Source: Candidatus Binataceae bacterium (lineage in GTDB: Bacteria; Desulfobacterota; Binatia; Binatales; Binataceae). From it: a DNA stretch of 64,000 nt. Positions 1 to 9,641 of this stretch are shown one piece after another (the first letter of the stretch is position 1; the number at the start of each line of letters is the position of its first letter). A model generated the notes under the pieces. The model ran no database searches, was not told the DNA's origin, and saw nothing but the letters and a program-made list of their open reading frames with translations. The position numbers and the translations under genes are program-made. The stretch spans positions 1-64,000 of the forward strand of contig JADMIL010000002.1 in the NCBI GenBank assembly GCA_015478645.1, in the 5' to 3' direction.

Positions 1-1
1 C

Positions 2-55
2 AAGGGACAGAGCATGCTGCTCGCGCAGTTCCAGTACAACTTCAACCTGCTCTAA
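2..55 (+). CDS. 3' end of an upstream gene, C-terminus ...KGQSMLLAQFQYNFNLL*; possible outer-membrane beta-barrel protein (partial)
   Basis: Reading frame 2 open from the window edge to TAA at 53-55; alternating aromatic C-terminal strand, followed directly by a terminator. Confidence 0.45.
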   Translation, partial: KGQSMLLAQFQYNFNLL

Positions 56-72
56 AACGGGCCGAACTCCAA

Positions 73-110
73 CGCGGCGGGCGCCTCGAGCGTCCGCCGC
101 GTTTTTTTTT
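73..110 (+). terminator. Rho-independent terminator
   Basis: CGCGGCGGGCG-CCTCGAG-CGTCCGCCGCG stem (one G-U) followed by a run of 9 T. Confidence 0.9.
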
Positions 111-276
111 GGCGCGGCCGAAGCGGCGGCGCCGGGTCGGTGGCCCCGACGGAAATGGCGAGGCCTGGTGCGCAGGCTGACTTCCTTCAGCAACGCCGGG
201 GTCAACCTTGTAGCGCATGAGTAGCAAGGCTTTTGATGCGGCGCGGAATCGACTATTATCCGGCCGAGGTAAAAAT

Positions 277-1173
277 ATGCGCCAGGATATCGAAATAAAC
301 GCTGAAGGGGCGATGTTGCGTGGATGGCTGTACCTACCCGAAGACGCGCGTGGGCCGGCGCCGGCGGTGGTCATGGCGCACGGCTTTTCCGCCGTCAAGG
401 AGATGTACCTCGATCGCTTTGCCGAGGTGCTGTGCGCGGCGGGAATCGCGGTGCTGGTCTTCGACAACCGAAACTTTGGCGCGAGTGGCGGGATTCCGCG
501 GCAGGAGATCGATCCGTGGCAGCAGGTGCGCGACTATCGCCATGCGATCACCTGGCTCGGCGGGCGCGGCGAAATCAATCGGGAACGGATCGGCGTGTGG
601 GGATCGAGCTACAGCGGTGGCCATGCGCTGGTGGTCGGAGCGATCGATCGGCGGGTCAAGTGCGTGGTCTCGCAGGTGGCACTGGTCAGCGGATCGCGGA
701 ATCTGAAGCGGCTGATTCGCGCTGACATGATGGCCGAGGTGCGCAAGCAGTTCGACGCCGATCGGGTGGCGCGCTTCGCCGGCGAGGCGCCCGCGATGAT
801 CCCGGTGGTGGCGCAGGATCCGCTCGGACCGGCGGCGCTGCCGACCGCGGACTCGTGGCAATGGTTTACCGAGACCGCGCGGATCCGGGCCGCGGCGTGG
901 CGCAACGAAGTTACCCTGCGGACGATCGAGATGCTCGGCGAATACGAGCCCGGCGACTACATCGCGCGGATCAGTCCGACGCCGCTCTTGATGATTATCG
1001 CGAACCAGGATCATCTGGCGATGGCCGATGAGGCCTTTGCGGCCTATAACCGGGCGCTCGAGCCCAAGCGGTTGCTGGTGCTCAACGGCGGCCATTTCGA
1101 CGCTTATGTGCAGGATTTCGAGCGCGCCAGCACGGCCGCACGCGACTGGTTCGTGAGCCATCTGGCGGGATGA
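277..1173 (+). CDS. alpha/beta hydrolase
   Basis: VVMAHGFSAVKEMYLDRFAEVL, GxSxSG nucleophile region (GSSYSGGHAL), C-terminal GGHFDAY; start chosen at MRQDIEIN. Confidence 0.85.
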   Translation: MRQDIEINAEGAMLRGWLYLPEDARGPAPAVVMAHGFSAVKEMYLDRFAEVLCAAGIAVLVFDNRNFGASGGIPRQEIDPWQQVRDYRHAITWLGGRGEINRERIGVWGSSYSGGHALVVGAIDRRVKCVVSQVALVSGSRNLKRLIRADMMAEVRKQFDADRVARFAGEAPAMIPVVAQDPLGPAALPTADSWQWFTETARIRAAAWRNEVTLRTIEMLGEYEPGDYIARISPTPLLMIIANQDHLAMADEAFAAYNRALEPKRLLVLNGGHFDAYVQDFERASTAARDWFVSHLAG

Positions 1174-1267
1174 GCCGGCGGCCGGCCGGGGCAGACAAAC
1201 GCGCCAGCGGACGAATTAACCATGGCACGGTTGCTTCGCGGGCGTGCCGCGGGTAACTCGCTTAGCG

Positions 1268-3055
1268 ATGAGACGATTAGGGTATTTCCTCAAGCGCGCG
1301 GCCGGCGCGATCGCGGCCGTGCTGGCGCTGGCACCGGCGATCACGGCCGCGGCGCCATCCGCGCCAATCGGTAAGATATTCGTACTGATGGTATGGGACG
1401 GGCTGCGCCCTGACGCACCCAATCCGGCGGACACGCCGAATTTGATCGCCTTCGAGCGCGGTGGCGTCGAGTTCAGCGCGCAGCATTCGATTTATCCGAC
1501 GGTGACGATGGTCAATGCGGCGGCGCTTGCGACCGGCGCACCGCCCGCGGTCAACGGGATATACGCCGACTCGATGTACTTCGCGCCGATTCTTGACCTG
1601 GCGCGCGCGGTGGCGATTCCGACGATTGGACCGCTACTGGCGAATCCGATCGATATCGAACATACGCAATTTCTGGCCGGCCTCAACGGCCCGCTGACGT
1701 TGGACGGACGGCTGATCGGGCTGGCGACGATGGCGCAGACGATCGCGCGGGCCGGCGGCTACGTCGCGATCGTCGGCAAACAGGGTCCGACGCTGCTTTT
1801 CGACGATGAAATGGCGCCGGGCGCGCCGCTGGATCTGAAGGCGGGCAACTTCATGTTCGTGGCGGACGATTACGCGCAACCGGCCGCGCTCGCGGACGAA
1901 TTGAAACGACAGCCGCCGATATCGCGCGGCGATCTGATCTCGATCGCGGTGCGCGACGCGTGGTTCACCCATCTGGCGGTGGCGCAGGCGCTGCCCGCGG
2001 CGCGCACGGCCGCTCAGGCCGGGCGGCCCGCGATGGTGATCGTGTGGGAGCACAATCCCGACCTGACGCAGCATATCGCCGGTCTCGGCACCCAGCCGTC
2101 GATCGATGCGCTCAAGACCAACGATCGCAATCTCGGCGCGCTGCGTGCGGCGATTGCGGCCCTGGGGGTCGCGGATCGCACGGACCTGATGGTGGTATCG
2201 GATCACGGCTTCGCGACCATCAAGGCCGAGGTGCCGGTGGCCAGCCTGCTGGTCGCGGCGGGTCTCAAGCGTGCCTTGGCCAGCACCGAGATTGTGGTCG
2301 TCGCCGATGGCGGCAGCGACCTGGTATATCTGTCGCGCAGCGACTTTCCGACCGCTGCGGCGCGGCACGCGGAGCTCCGGCGGATCGTCGATTTTGCCGC
2401 GGCGCAGGAATGGTGCGGGCCGATCTTCGCGCGCGATGACGCGGGCACCGTCGGTGCCGGAGCGATCGGCGGGACGTTCAGCGAGGCGGCCTTCGGGCTG
2501 GGCGAATCGCCGCGCGCGCCCGACCTGATTATCTCGTTCCGCGAGTTCGCCGACGCGACCAATCGCGGGCTGACCGGCCCGGCAAATCCGGCCGCGATCG
2601 TCGGGCGCAACGGCATCCGGCCGGCGGCGAATAAATCGTACGGCCTGGTGCGCGCGGTCGACGGCGTGATCTATTCCGACGTCAACCATTTCACCACCGG
2701 CATGGGGATGCATGGGGCGGTGGGCCGGCGCGAGCTGCATAATTTCTGTGCGGCGAGCGGACCCGATTTTCGCCGCGGCCTGGTCGATAAGGATCCGACC
2801 AGCAACGCCGACATCGCGCCGACGGTCGAGCGGATTTTCGGGCGGTCGGCGCCGGCGGGCGTGAGTGGCCGCGTGATGGGCGAGGCGCTGGCACCGGGGT
2901 TTCACGCGAGGGCGCCGGGGCGGCCGCGGGTGGCGCACGTCACCGTGACCCGCATGATTGGCGGCACGCGTGTGACGACCACCCTGATGCTGACGCGCTT
3001 CGCCGGCCATCAATATCTCGACGATGCGTCGGTCACGCGCACCCCGGCGCGCTAG
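1268..3055 (+). CDS. alkaline phosphatase superfamily / type I phosphodiesterase-nucleotide pyrophosphatase-like protein, secreted
   Basis: N-terminal signal-like segment; FVLMVWDGLRPDAPNPADTPNL, SIYPTVTMVNAAALATG, VVSDHGFATI motifs. Confidence 0.8.
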   Translation: MRRLGYFLKRAAGAIAAVLALAPAITAAAPSAPIGKIFVLMVWDGLRPDAPNPADTPNLIAFERGGVEFSAQHSIYPTVTMVNAAALATGAPPAVNGIYADSMYFAPILDLARAVAIPTIGPLLANPIDIEHTQFLAGLNGPLTLDGRLIGLATMAQTIARAGGYVAIVGKQGPTLLFDDEMAPGAPLDLKAGNFMFVADDYAQPAALADELKRQPPISRGDLISIAVRDAWFTHLAVAQALPAARTAAQAGRPAMVIVWEHNPDLTQHIAGLGTQPSIDALKTNDRNLGALRAAIAALGVADRTDLMVVSDHGFATIKAEVPVASLLVAAGLKRALASTEIVVVADGGSDLVYLSRSDFPTAAARHAELRRIVDFAAAQEWCGPIFARDDAGTVGAGAIGGTFSEAAFGLGESPRAPDLIISFREFADATNRGLTGPANPAAIVGRNGIRPAANKSYGLVRAVDGVIYSDVNHFTTGMGMHGAVGRRELHNFCAASGPDFRRGLVDKDPTSNADIAPTVERIFGRSAPAGVSGRVMGEALAPGFHARAPGRPRVAHVTVTRMIGGTRVTTTLMLTRFAGHQYLDDASVTRTPAR

Positions 3056-3128
3056 GCCGGCGAGGATTCAATCCTCAGGCGGGGCGGCACCATCTGGCGC
3101 GGCGGCCACCGGCGCGGAACGCGGGCGA

Positions 3129-4412
3129 TCAGTGCGACGCGGCGCCCGCGTCGAGTTCGGTGATCAGACGCCCACGCGTCTCGGGCAGCATCCAGACCAT
3201 CGCGGCGCCGGTGGCGGAAAAGAGCGCACCGATAGCGAGCGTCGGGCCGAAGCCCAGGATCGGGCTCAGCGCGGTGATGATCAGGGGCGTGAAGAACTGG
3301 ATGCCGCGGGTGACGTTGAGCAGCAATCCGAGTGCGGTGTTGCGCACCTGGGTCGGCAGCATTTCGGAGATCATCGCGCCGACTCCCGACCATACGCCGG
3401 TGCCGATGCCGGCGACGACCATCGCGCCGCCAATCAGGCCGGGGGTATGCGCGGCGGCGTCCCAGAAGAGCGTCGGTGGCAGCAGTCCGATCGCCATCAT
3501 CATCGCGTAAAGCGAAAAGATCGGGCGGCGGCCAAAGCGATCGGCGAGCGCGCCGAACGCGCCGTACCCCGCGAGTGCGCCGAGCTGCATCCCGATCATC
3601 AGGTTGCCGCTGGCCTGCGGGGTGAGATGGCGCGCGATGCGCAGGTAGCTGGGCATCCAGGTATAGGTGAACCAGTAGGCCGCGGAGTTGACCAGCAGCA
3701 CGACGAAGAGCAGGCCGACGATGCGCCGAAACGGCTTGAGCATCCGCAGCGAGTGGCCGCCGAAGCCGCGCCGCACGCCGCCGCGGCGCCAGACGTCGCT
3801 CTCGGGCAGCCAGCGCCATACGGCGAGCGCGACGACGAGGGCGGGGGCGGCGGACAGCACGAACACCGCGCGCCATCCGATGATCGGCTCGAGATGGCCG
3901 CCAGCGGCGGCGGCGAACAGCGCGCCGAGCGGCGCGCCAACCTGGACATAGGAAGCATATCGGCCGCGGCGCGCGGGCGGCACGGTCTCCGCGATCAGGC
4001 TCTGGCCGGCGGCCCATTCGCCGCCGATCCCGAGGCCGGTGAACGAGCGGAAGATGAGCAGATGGAGCAGGTCGTGCGACGCCGCGCAGAGCATCGTGCC
4101 GACGCTGTAAATCAGCACCGAGATGATGATGGTGGGCTTGCGGCCAAAGCGATCGCCGACGAAGCCGAAGAGTACGCCGCCAAACGCCGTCATGCCCAGC
4201 GAGAGGCCGAGTGCGAGCGATGACTCGGTGTTGCTCAGATGGAGGTCGTGCGCGATCGGCACGACCATGAAGGTGTAGAGAATGAGATCGTAGAAATCGA
4301 AGATCCACGCGGCGAAGCAGAGCGCGATGACGCGATAATGAATCGCGCCCATCGGCTGTTCGCTGAGCAGGACGGCGCCGGGTGCGGCGGGATTATGCGC
4401 GCTGGCGGTCAC
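3129..4412 (-). CDS. MFS transporter (sugar/aromatic acid:H+ symporter type)
   Basis: 12-TM-like hydrophobic pattern, GDRFGRKPTI and ADRFGRRPIF loop motifs; exact start uncertain (GTG 4412 or ATG 4352). Confidence 0.85.
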   Translation of the reverse strand: MTASAHNPAAPGAVLLSEQPMGAIHYRVIALCFAAWIFDFYDLILYTFMVVPIAHDLHLSNTESSLALGLSLGMTAFGGVLFGFVGDRFGRKPTIIISVLIYSVGTMLCAASHDLLHLLIFRSFTGLGIGGEWAAGQSLIAETVPPARRGRYASYVQVGAPLGALFAAAAGGHLEPIIGWRAVFVLSAAPALVVALAVWRWLPESDVWRRGGVRRGFGGHSLRMLKPFRRIVGLLFVVLLVNSAAYWFTYTWMPSYLRIARHLTPQASGNLMIGMQLGALAGYGAFGALADRFGRRPIFSLYAMMMAIGLLPPTLFWDAAAHTPGLIGGAMVVAGIGTGVWSGVGAMISEMLPTQVRNTALGLLLNVTRGIQFFTPLIITALSPILGFGPTLAIGALFSATGAAMVWMLPETRGRLITELDAGAASH

Positions 4413-4715
4413 GAGGCGCTTGCGGCGCGGCGCGCGGCGGCGATGATCGTCGTCATGGTTGATGGCACGGGGCGACGCGGAGCGCCGGGCGGTGGCGCGC
4501 GAGATGGAGACCCGCGCGGCGACCGCATCCCGGCGACTGGCCCAAGCGCGGCCGTTATGGTTGGCTATCATTGGGATTTATGACGTGACTTTCAAGCGGA
4601 TTTGTACCGCCGCTTGCAAACGGAAGCGGACGCGCCGCGGGCGGATGCGGGCCGGCGTCGCCAATCAACACCGCCGGCGCACCGCACGGGCGGAACGCGC
4701 GTCCAAGAGGATGGC

Positions 4716-6464
4716 ATGCTGAAGAGACTGCTGCGACGGATCGTGCGAATTGTCGTCGTGATAATTGCACTGTTCCTGATTGTGCTGGTGAGCGAATACG
4801 TGTCGCATCGCTACAAGCCGGGTTCGGTGCTGGTGCTGGAGCTCGATGGGCCGCTACCCGAGCGCGGCAGCCAGTCGCCGCTGGGGCTGTTCAATTCGCC
4901 GGGCGCGTCGCTCAACGTGGTGCGCACCGCATTGAGTACGGCGGAGCGCGATCCGCGGATTGTTGGCCTCGCGATCAAGGTGGTCGATCCGCAGATGGAG
5001 CTGGCGCAGGCGCAGGAGCTGTGCGCGATGATTTCCGAGTTCAAGGCGCACGGCAAATGGACGACCGCCTACATGGAATCGGCGGGCGAGGACGGCTTCG
5101 GCAATCTGCCGTACCTGGTGGCGAGCACTGCCGACGAAGTCTCGATGATGCCGCAGGGCGAGATGAACCTGCTGGGCGTGGGAATGCGCGAGGTGTTTGC
5201 GCGCGGACTGCTCGACTGGATCAAGGTGACGCCTAATTTCGCGGCGATCGGCAAGTACAAGAGCGCGGCGAATATTTTCACGGAAAAGGATTATACGGCT
5301 GGCCAGCGCGAGGAAGATGAGGCGCTGGCGACGAGCATGTTCGAGCAGATCACCAATGCCGCCGCAGCCTATCGCCATCTCGACCCGGCCGCGATCCGGG
5401 CGATCGTGGACCGCGCGCCGCTGACCGCGGCCGACGGCCTCAAGGCACATCTGCTGGATCGGCTCGAGTACGAAGATCAGTTCGACGATCGGGTCAAGCA
5501 TTACCGCGGCGAGCATCACGAGCTGGTCGACTATGATTCGTACGCGCGGCCGCGGATGTGGCCGCTTGGGCGTGGCGGCGGGGAGATCGCGGTAATCTAT
5601 GGTGTAGGCGCGATCCAGCGCGGGCAGGGCGGCTTCGATCCGATCCTGTCGCCGGGATCGGAAGCGATGGGCTCCGACGATCTCATAGCGGCGTTCAAGA
5701 ACGCCCGCGAGGATGACGACGTGCGCGCGGTGATCTTTCGTATCGACTCGCCCGGCGGATCGGTCATCGCGTCGGAGCTGATCCGGCGCGCGGTCGAGCT
5801 GACGGCGGCGAAAAAGCCGGTGGTGGTGAGCATGTCGAGCTACGGCGCCTCGGGCGGCTACTGGGTGGCGACCCCGGCGGCCGAGATTATCGCCGACCCG
5901 GGGACGATCACGGGATCGATCGGAGTGCTCGGCGGCAAGTTCAATATCGCCGGCGGGATGGCCGCGATCGGCATCAACAGCGACGCGATCGCGCGCGGCG
6001 CCAACGCGCTGATGTACGATTCGTTCAGCGATTTCACGCCGGCCCAGGAGCAGATCTTCAAGGACCAGATCCTGGGCGGCACCTATCAGTATTTTCTTGC
6101 GCTGGTGGCCAAGCAGCGCCACATGACGGTCGACCAGGTCAATGCCGTCGCGCAGGGCCGCGTGTGGACGGGCGAGCAGGCGCTGCAGGTCAAGCTGGTC
6201 GACAAGCTCGGCGGCTTCAATCTGGCGCTCAAGGAGGCCAAGCGCCTGTCGAACATCGATCCGCAAGCGCGCGTGCAGATCGAGGATCTGCCGGAGGCGC
6301 CGAGTCTCGTGAGCCGGCTGCTGAGCGGGCAGGTCTATGGTGTCGAGCGCGCGCAAGCCGGGATTCCGCGCACGCTGGAGCCGCTGGTGTGGCTGATGCG
6401 CGAGGCGGCGGCGCGGCATACGGCGATGGGCGAGGTCTATTGTCCGTTGGTTCCGGTGATGTAG
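4716..6464 (+). CDS. sppA: Signal peptide peptidase SppA, 67K type
   Basis: N-terminal TM, FRIDSPGGSVIASELIRRAVE, VVSMSSYGASGGYWVATPA, duplicated S49 domain architecture. Confidence 0.9.
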   Translation: MLKRLLRRIVRIVVVIIALFLIVLVSEYVSHRYKPGSVLVLELDGPLPERGSQSPLGLFNSPGASLNVVRTALSTAERDPRIVGLAIKVVDPQMELAQAQELCAMISEFKAHGKWTTAYMESAGEDGFGNLPYLVASTADEVSMMPQGEMNLLGVGMREVFARGLLDWIKVTPNFAAIGKYKSAANIFTEKDYTAGQREEDEALATSMFEQITNAAAAYRHLDPAAIRAIVDRAPLTAADGLKAHLLDRLEYEDQFDDRVKHYRGEHHELVDYDSYARPRMWPLGRGGGEIAVIYGVGAIQRGQGGFDPILSPGSEAMGSDDLIAAFKNAREDDDVRAVIFRIDSPGGSVIASELIRRAVELTAAKKPVVVSMSSYGASGGYWVATPAAEIIADPGTITGSIGVLGGKFNIAGGMAAIGINSDAIARGANALMYDSFSDFTPAQEQIFKDQILGGTYQYFLALVAKQRHMTVDQVNAVAQGRVWTGEQALQVKLVDKLGGFNLALKEAKRLSNIDPQARVQIEDLPEAPSLVSRLLSGQVYGVERAQAGIPRTLEPLVWLMREAAARHTAMGEVYCPLVPVM

Positions 6465-6529
6465 CGGCGATTCAGCGGGCGCGCGCGGCCGCAGTGGCGT
6501 CGGCCGCCGGTGCGCATCGCGGAGGGAGC

Positions 6530-6952
6530 ATGAATATGGAAAATCAACTCGAGGTATTTCTCAACAGCCTGGGCGAAGCCGAGCGGGCGGGCGGGCGGAT
6601 CCTGCATGAATTGACCGAGCAGGCCGAGTCGCTGGAACTGCGCGAACTGCTCAAGAAGGCCGGCCACGACGAAGGCTACTACGCCGGTGAACTCGCCGCG
6701 CATGTGCGCCGGCTGGGCGGCACGCCGTCGACTAAGACCGGCGACTTCGTCGAGAAGGTGCGCGCGGTCGGCGACTTCAAGGGGCGGCTTGAATTGCTCA
6801 ATCGCGGCCAGCGCTGGGTGGTGCGCAAAATCGGTGAGCAGATGGCGTCGATCGGCGACGCGCGCCTGCGCGCCTTTCTGAGCGTGATGGCCGACGGCCA
6901 CGACGTCAATATCGGCGCGCTCGAAAAGGCCCTCGCGGCCGGCCTGATCTAG
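6530..6952 (+). CDS. Small helical ferritin-like / DUF6306-like protein, 140 aa
   Basis: ATG after GGAGG; MNMENQLEVFLNSLGEAERAGGRILHELTEQ...; all-helical with Glu/His pattern. Confidence 0.55.
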   Translation: MNMENQLEVFLNSLGEAERAGGRILHELTEQAESLELRELLKKAGHDEGYYAGELAAHVRRLGGTPSTKTGDFVEKVRAVGDFKGRLELLNRGQRWVVRKIGEQMASIGDARLRAFLSVMADGHDVNIGALEKALAAGLI

Positions 6953-6955
6953 CGG

Positions 6956-7012
6956 CGGCCGCGGCGTCAGCGCGCGGCGCGAACTGATCGACTGCGCCGC
7001 GCGCCGCGGCCG
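6956..7012. other. Large GC-rich inverted repeat between convergent genes
   Basis: Outer CGGCCGCG/CGCGGCCG and inner GCGCGCGGCGC/GCGCCGCGCGC arms; no T-tract. Confidence 0.6.
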
Positions 7013-7017
7013 TCGGC

Positions 7018-7974
7018 TCAGCGATGGATCAGCCAGCGGACGATAAACGCGAGCACCAGCAGCGCGCCGAACTCGAACTGGATTTGCCCGGAGAGCGCCA
7101 TCGCACGATTGTGGCGCTCGGGGTCGGGACCGTCCGCGACCAGCCGCACCTCCTCGCGCGCGTGCGGCGCGCTGAATGCGACGGCGAGCGCGAGCCACGG
7201 CAGTGTCCCGACGATCACGCCGAGCAGGATCACCAGATAGGCGCCGAGGTTGGAGAATTTCAATTCGGCGACCGCGGCGGTGCGCCCGATAATCACGGCC
7301 ATCGTACGCTTGCCGTGCGCGCCGTCATTATCGATATCGCGGAGATTGTTGACCTGCAGCACGCCCGAACAGAGCAGGCCAATTGGAATCGAGACGAGCA
7401 ACGCGATCCACGAAAAATGCAGCGCCTGCACATAGTACGCGCCGAGCACGTAGCCCGGGCCCATCAGGGCGAAGACCATGAAATCGCCCAGGCCGCGGTA
7501 GGCGAGACTGAGCGGCGCGCCGGTGTAGAAGTACGAGCCGAGCACGCCGATGAGGCCGAGGATGAAGATCGGCCATCCGCAGATCAGGGCGACCGCCAGA
7601 CCTAAGAGCGTGCCCGCGGCAAAGCAGGCGAGACCGCCGGCGAAAACCTGATCGGGTGTGAGGTAGCCGCGCTGGATCACCAGGCCGGGGCCGAAATTTT
7701 CCGGCGATTGCCAGTCGGGCGAATCGGTACCGCTCTGGAAGTCGTAGTAGTCGTTGACCATGTTGGCGCCGGCCTGCAAGGCCATCGCGGCGCCCGCCGC
7801 CATCAGGTAGCGCCACGGCGAGAAGGCGTTGGCGGCGTAGAGCGCGGCGAACGTGCCCACCGAGACGCACATGAAGGGCATCCCGAGCGTCCACGCGCGG
7901 CTCGCCTGCAGCCATACCGCGAGCGTACCGGGACGGGCCGGTTGTTGAATTGTCGCGCCGTCTGCATGGTCCAT
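7018..7974 (-). CDS. UbiA-family prenyltransferase (MenA-like)
   Basis: ANMVNDYYDFQSGTDS (NDxxDxxxD-type) motif, NNLRDIDNDGAHGKRTMAVIIGR second motif, multi-TM. Confidence 0.85.
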   Translation of the reverse strand: MDHADGATIQQPARPGTLAVWLQASRAWTLGMPFMCVSVGTFAALYAANAFSPWRYLMAAGAAMALQAGANMVNDYYDFQSGTDSPDWQSPENFGPGLVIQRGYLTPDQVFAGGLACFAAGTLLGLAVALICGWPIFILGLIGVLGSYFYTGAPLSLAYRGLGDFMVFALMGPGYVLGAYYVQALHFSWIALLVSIPIGLLCSGVLQVNNLRDIDNDGAHGKRTMAVIIGRTAAVAELKFSNLGAYLVILLGVIVGTLPWLALAVAFSAPHAREEVRLVADGPDPERHNRAMALSGQIQFEFGALLVLAFIVRWLIHR

Positions 7975-8096
7975 AATGACCGGGGCCTCCCTCAGCGAGT
8001 TGCGCTGAACGGTCGATATATTAGGGCGTCAGGGCGCGCGGTCAAGCCGCCGCGGATGGCGCCGAGCGCATCGCGGTGAGATCGACGACGGCGCGA

Positions 8097-8140
8097 CCCA
8101 AAAACGGGCGGCGGACGATCGCGATAATCGTCCGCCGCCC
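8097..8140 (-). terminator. Rho-independent terminator of the minus-strand LLM/CoA-transferase gene block
   Basis: Perfect 14-bp stem GGGCGGCGGACGAT/ATCGTCCGCCGCCC (8106-8119/8127-8140) followed on the minus strand by GTTTTTGGG. Confidence 0.8.
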
Positions 8141-8198
8141 GCGTGGTTAGTCGGATGAGCGCGCGCGGCGCTCGTCCTCAAGTGTTCGCTCGCGCTAC

Positions 8199-9575
8199 CT
8201 ACGCGCGCAATGCGTCGAGCGAGACCAGTTGATCGCGCTTGGTGCCGGCCGTGAACGGGCGCGAACCGGGTATGCGCTCGAAGCCGTCGACGATGCCCAG
8301 CTCCTTGCCGATCTCGCGCACGGCGGGCAGCACCTCCTGCCCGAGCAGCCGGATACTGGTCATGCGATCCTCAAAGCTCACCGGACCCTGGCTCTGAAAG
8401 ACGCCAAAGGTGCCCGGGCGCAGCACTTCGAGAATCTTGCGAATCTTCGGAATGACCGACTTGGGCGTACCGGCGATAATCTGCAAGCCCTCGACCGCCT
8501 TGGGGTAGCTCTTGTAGATCGCGGCACGCGCTTCGTCGACGGTAGCCTCGCCGCGGGCCATCCGGCGGCGCGTGCTGTCGGCGACCTGCTGCAAATTCGT
8601 CGGCTCCTTGGGTTCGTTCGAGCGTCCGAGCTGCTCCGCGCTGACGCCCAGGAAGCCGCCCGAGCCGGCGGTCATCGTGCGCGCCAGCCGGCGCGTCGCC
8701 TCGCGCGAGTTGTAGCCCGGCGGCAGGGTGTGCTCGGGGCGCGAGAACGCGCCCTGTCCACCGCCGAACAGATGCGCCCGGCCGAGCTCTTCGGCCTTTT
8801 CCTCGGTCTCGGCGACGACCACATGCTGCAGGTAGCCGAAATTCTCCGAGCCGGCGACGTAGCCCAGCTTGGCCGCCGTGTCGCCGTAGATATTCCACAG
8901 CTCTGCCGTCGCCGACAGCGCGGTGCCCAGTCCCAGGTAGGGGTAGCGATGCTCGGCGCACCAGACCACCGTCTCGGGGCTGAGCACGCCCGGAATCATG
9001 ATCGGCGGATGCGGCTTCTGATAGGGCAGCACCCACGGATTCACGTAGCGATAGTTGAAGTGCTTGCCCTCCCAGCGGAACGGACCGGGACGCGTCCAGG
9101 CCGCGAGGATGAGGTCGTGGGCCTCGTTGAAGCGCTCGCGGTTGTAGGCCGGATTGGCCTGGTTGAAGATCTGCTCGCTGCCCGCGCCGCGGACCCATCC
9201 GGGCACCAGCCGGCCGTGCGAGATGCAATCGATGGTCGCCAGCTCTTCGGCGATGCGCAGCGGGTTCTTGAAGGTCGGCAGCGGATTGCCGAGCAGCACG
9301 ATGCGCGCGCGCTTGGTGATGCGGGCCAGGATCGAGGCCTCGACGTTCATCACCGCGCCCATGCAAAACGGCGTGCCGTGATGCTCATTGAGCATGATCG
9401 AGTCGAAGCCGACGTCCTCCGAGTAGACCATCTCGTCGAGGTATTCGTTGTAGAGCTGCGAGCCCTTTTCGCGATCGAAAAAGCGGTTGGGGACGCCGAA
9501 GAATCCGCGATTCTTGATAACTTCATCTTCGGGAACGTCGCGGTACGGCCGCTCGGTAAAATACATCAGATTCAT
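8199..9575 (-). CDS. LLM-class flavin-dependent oxidoreductase (luciferase-like)
   Basis: MNLMYFTERPYRDVPEDEV..., MLNEHHGTPFCMGAVMN, GRLVPGWVRGAGSEQ. Confidence 0.9.
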   Translation of the reverse strand: MNLMYFTERPYRDVPEDEVIKNRGFFGVPNRFFDREKGSQLYNEYLDEMVYSEDVGFDSIMLNEHHGTPFCMGAVMNVEASILARITKRARIVLLGNPLPTFKNPLRIAEELATIDCISHGRLVPGWVRGAGSEQIFNQANPAYNRERFNEAHDLILAAWTRPGPFRWEGKHFNYRYVNPWVLPYQKPHPPIMIPGVLSPETVVWCAEHRYPYLGLGTALSATAELWNIYGDTAAKLGYVAGSENFGYLQHVVVAETEEKAEELGRAHLFGGGQGAFSRPEHTLPPGYNSREATRRLARTMTAGSGGFLGVSAEQLGRSNEPKEPTNLQQVADSTRRRMARGEATVDEARAAIYKSYPKAVEGLQIIAGTPKSVIPKIRKILEVLRPGTFGVFQSQGPVSFEDRMTSIRLLGQEVLPAVREIGKELGIVDGFERIPGSRPFTAGTKRDQLVSLDALRA

Positions 9576-9641
9576 AATCTCATCTCCTGGCCAGCGCTGG
9601 CGCGCCGTCCGTCCAGTTTGCGTGCCGCCACCAGGGGCGCG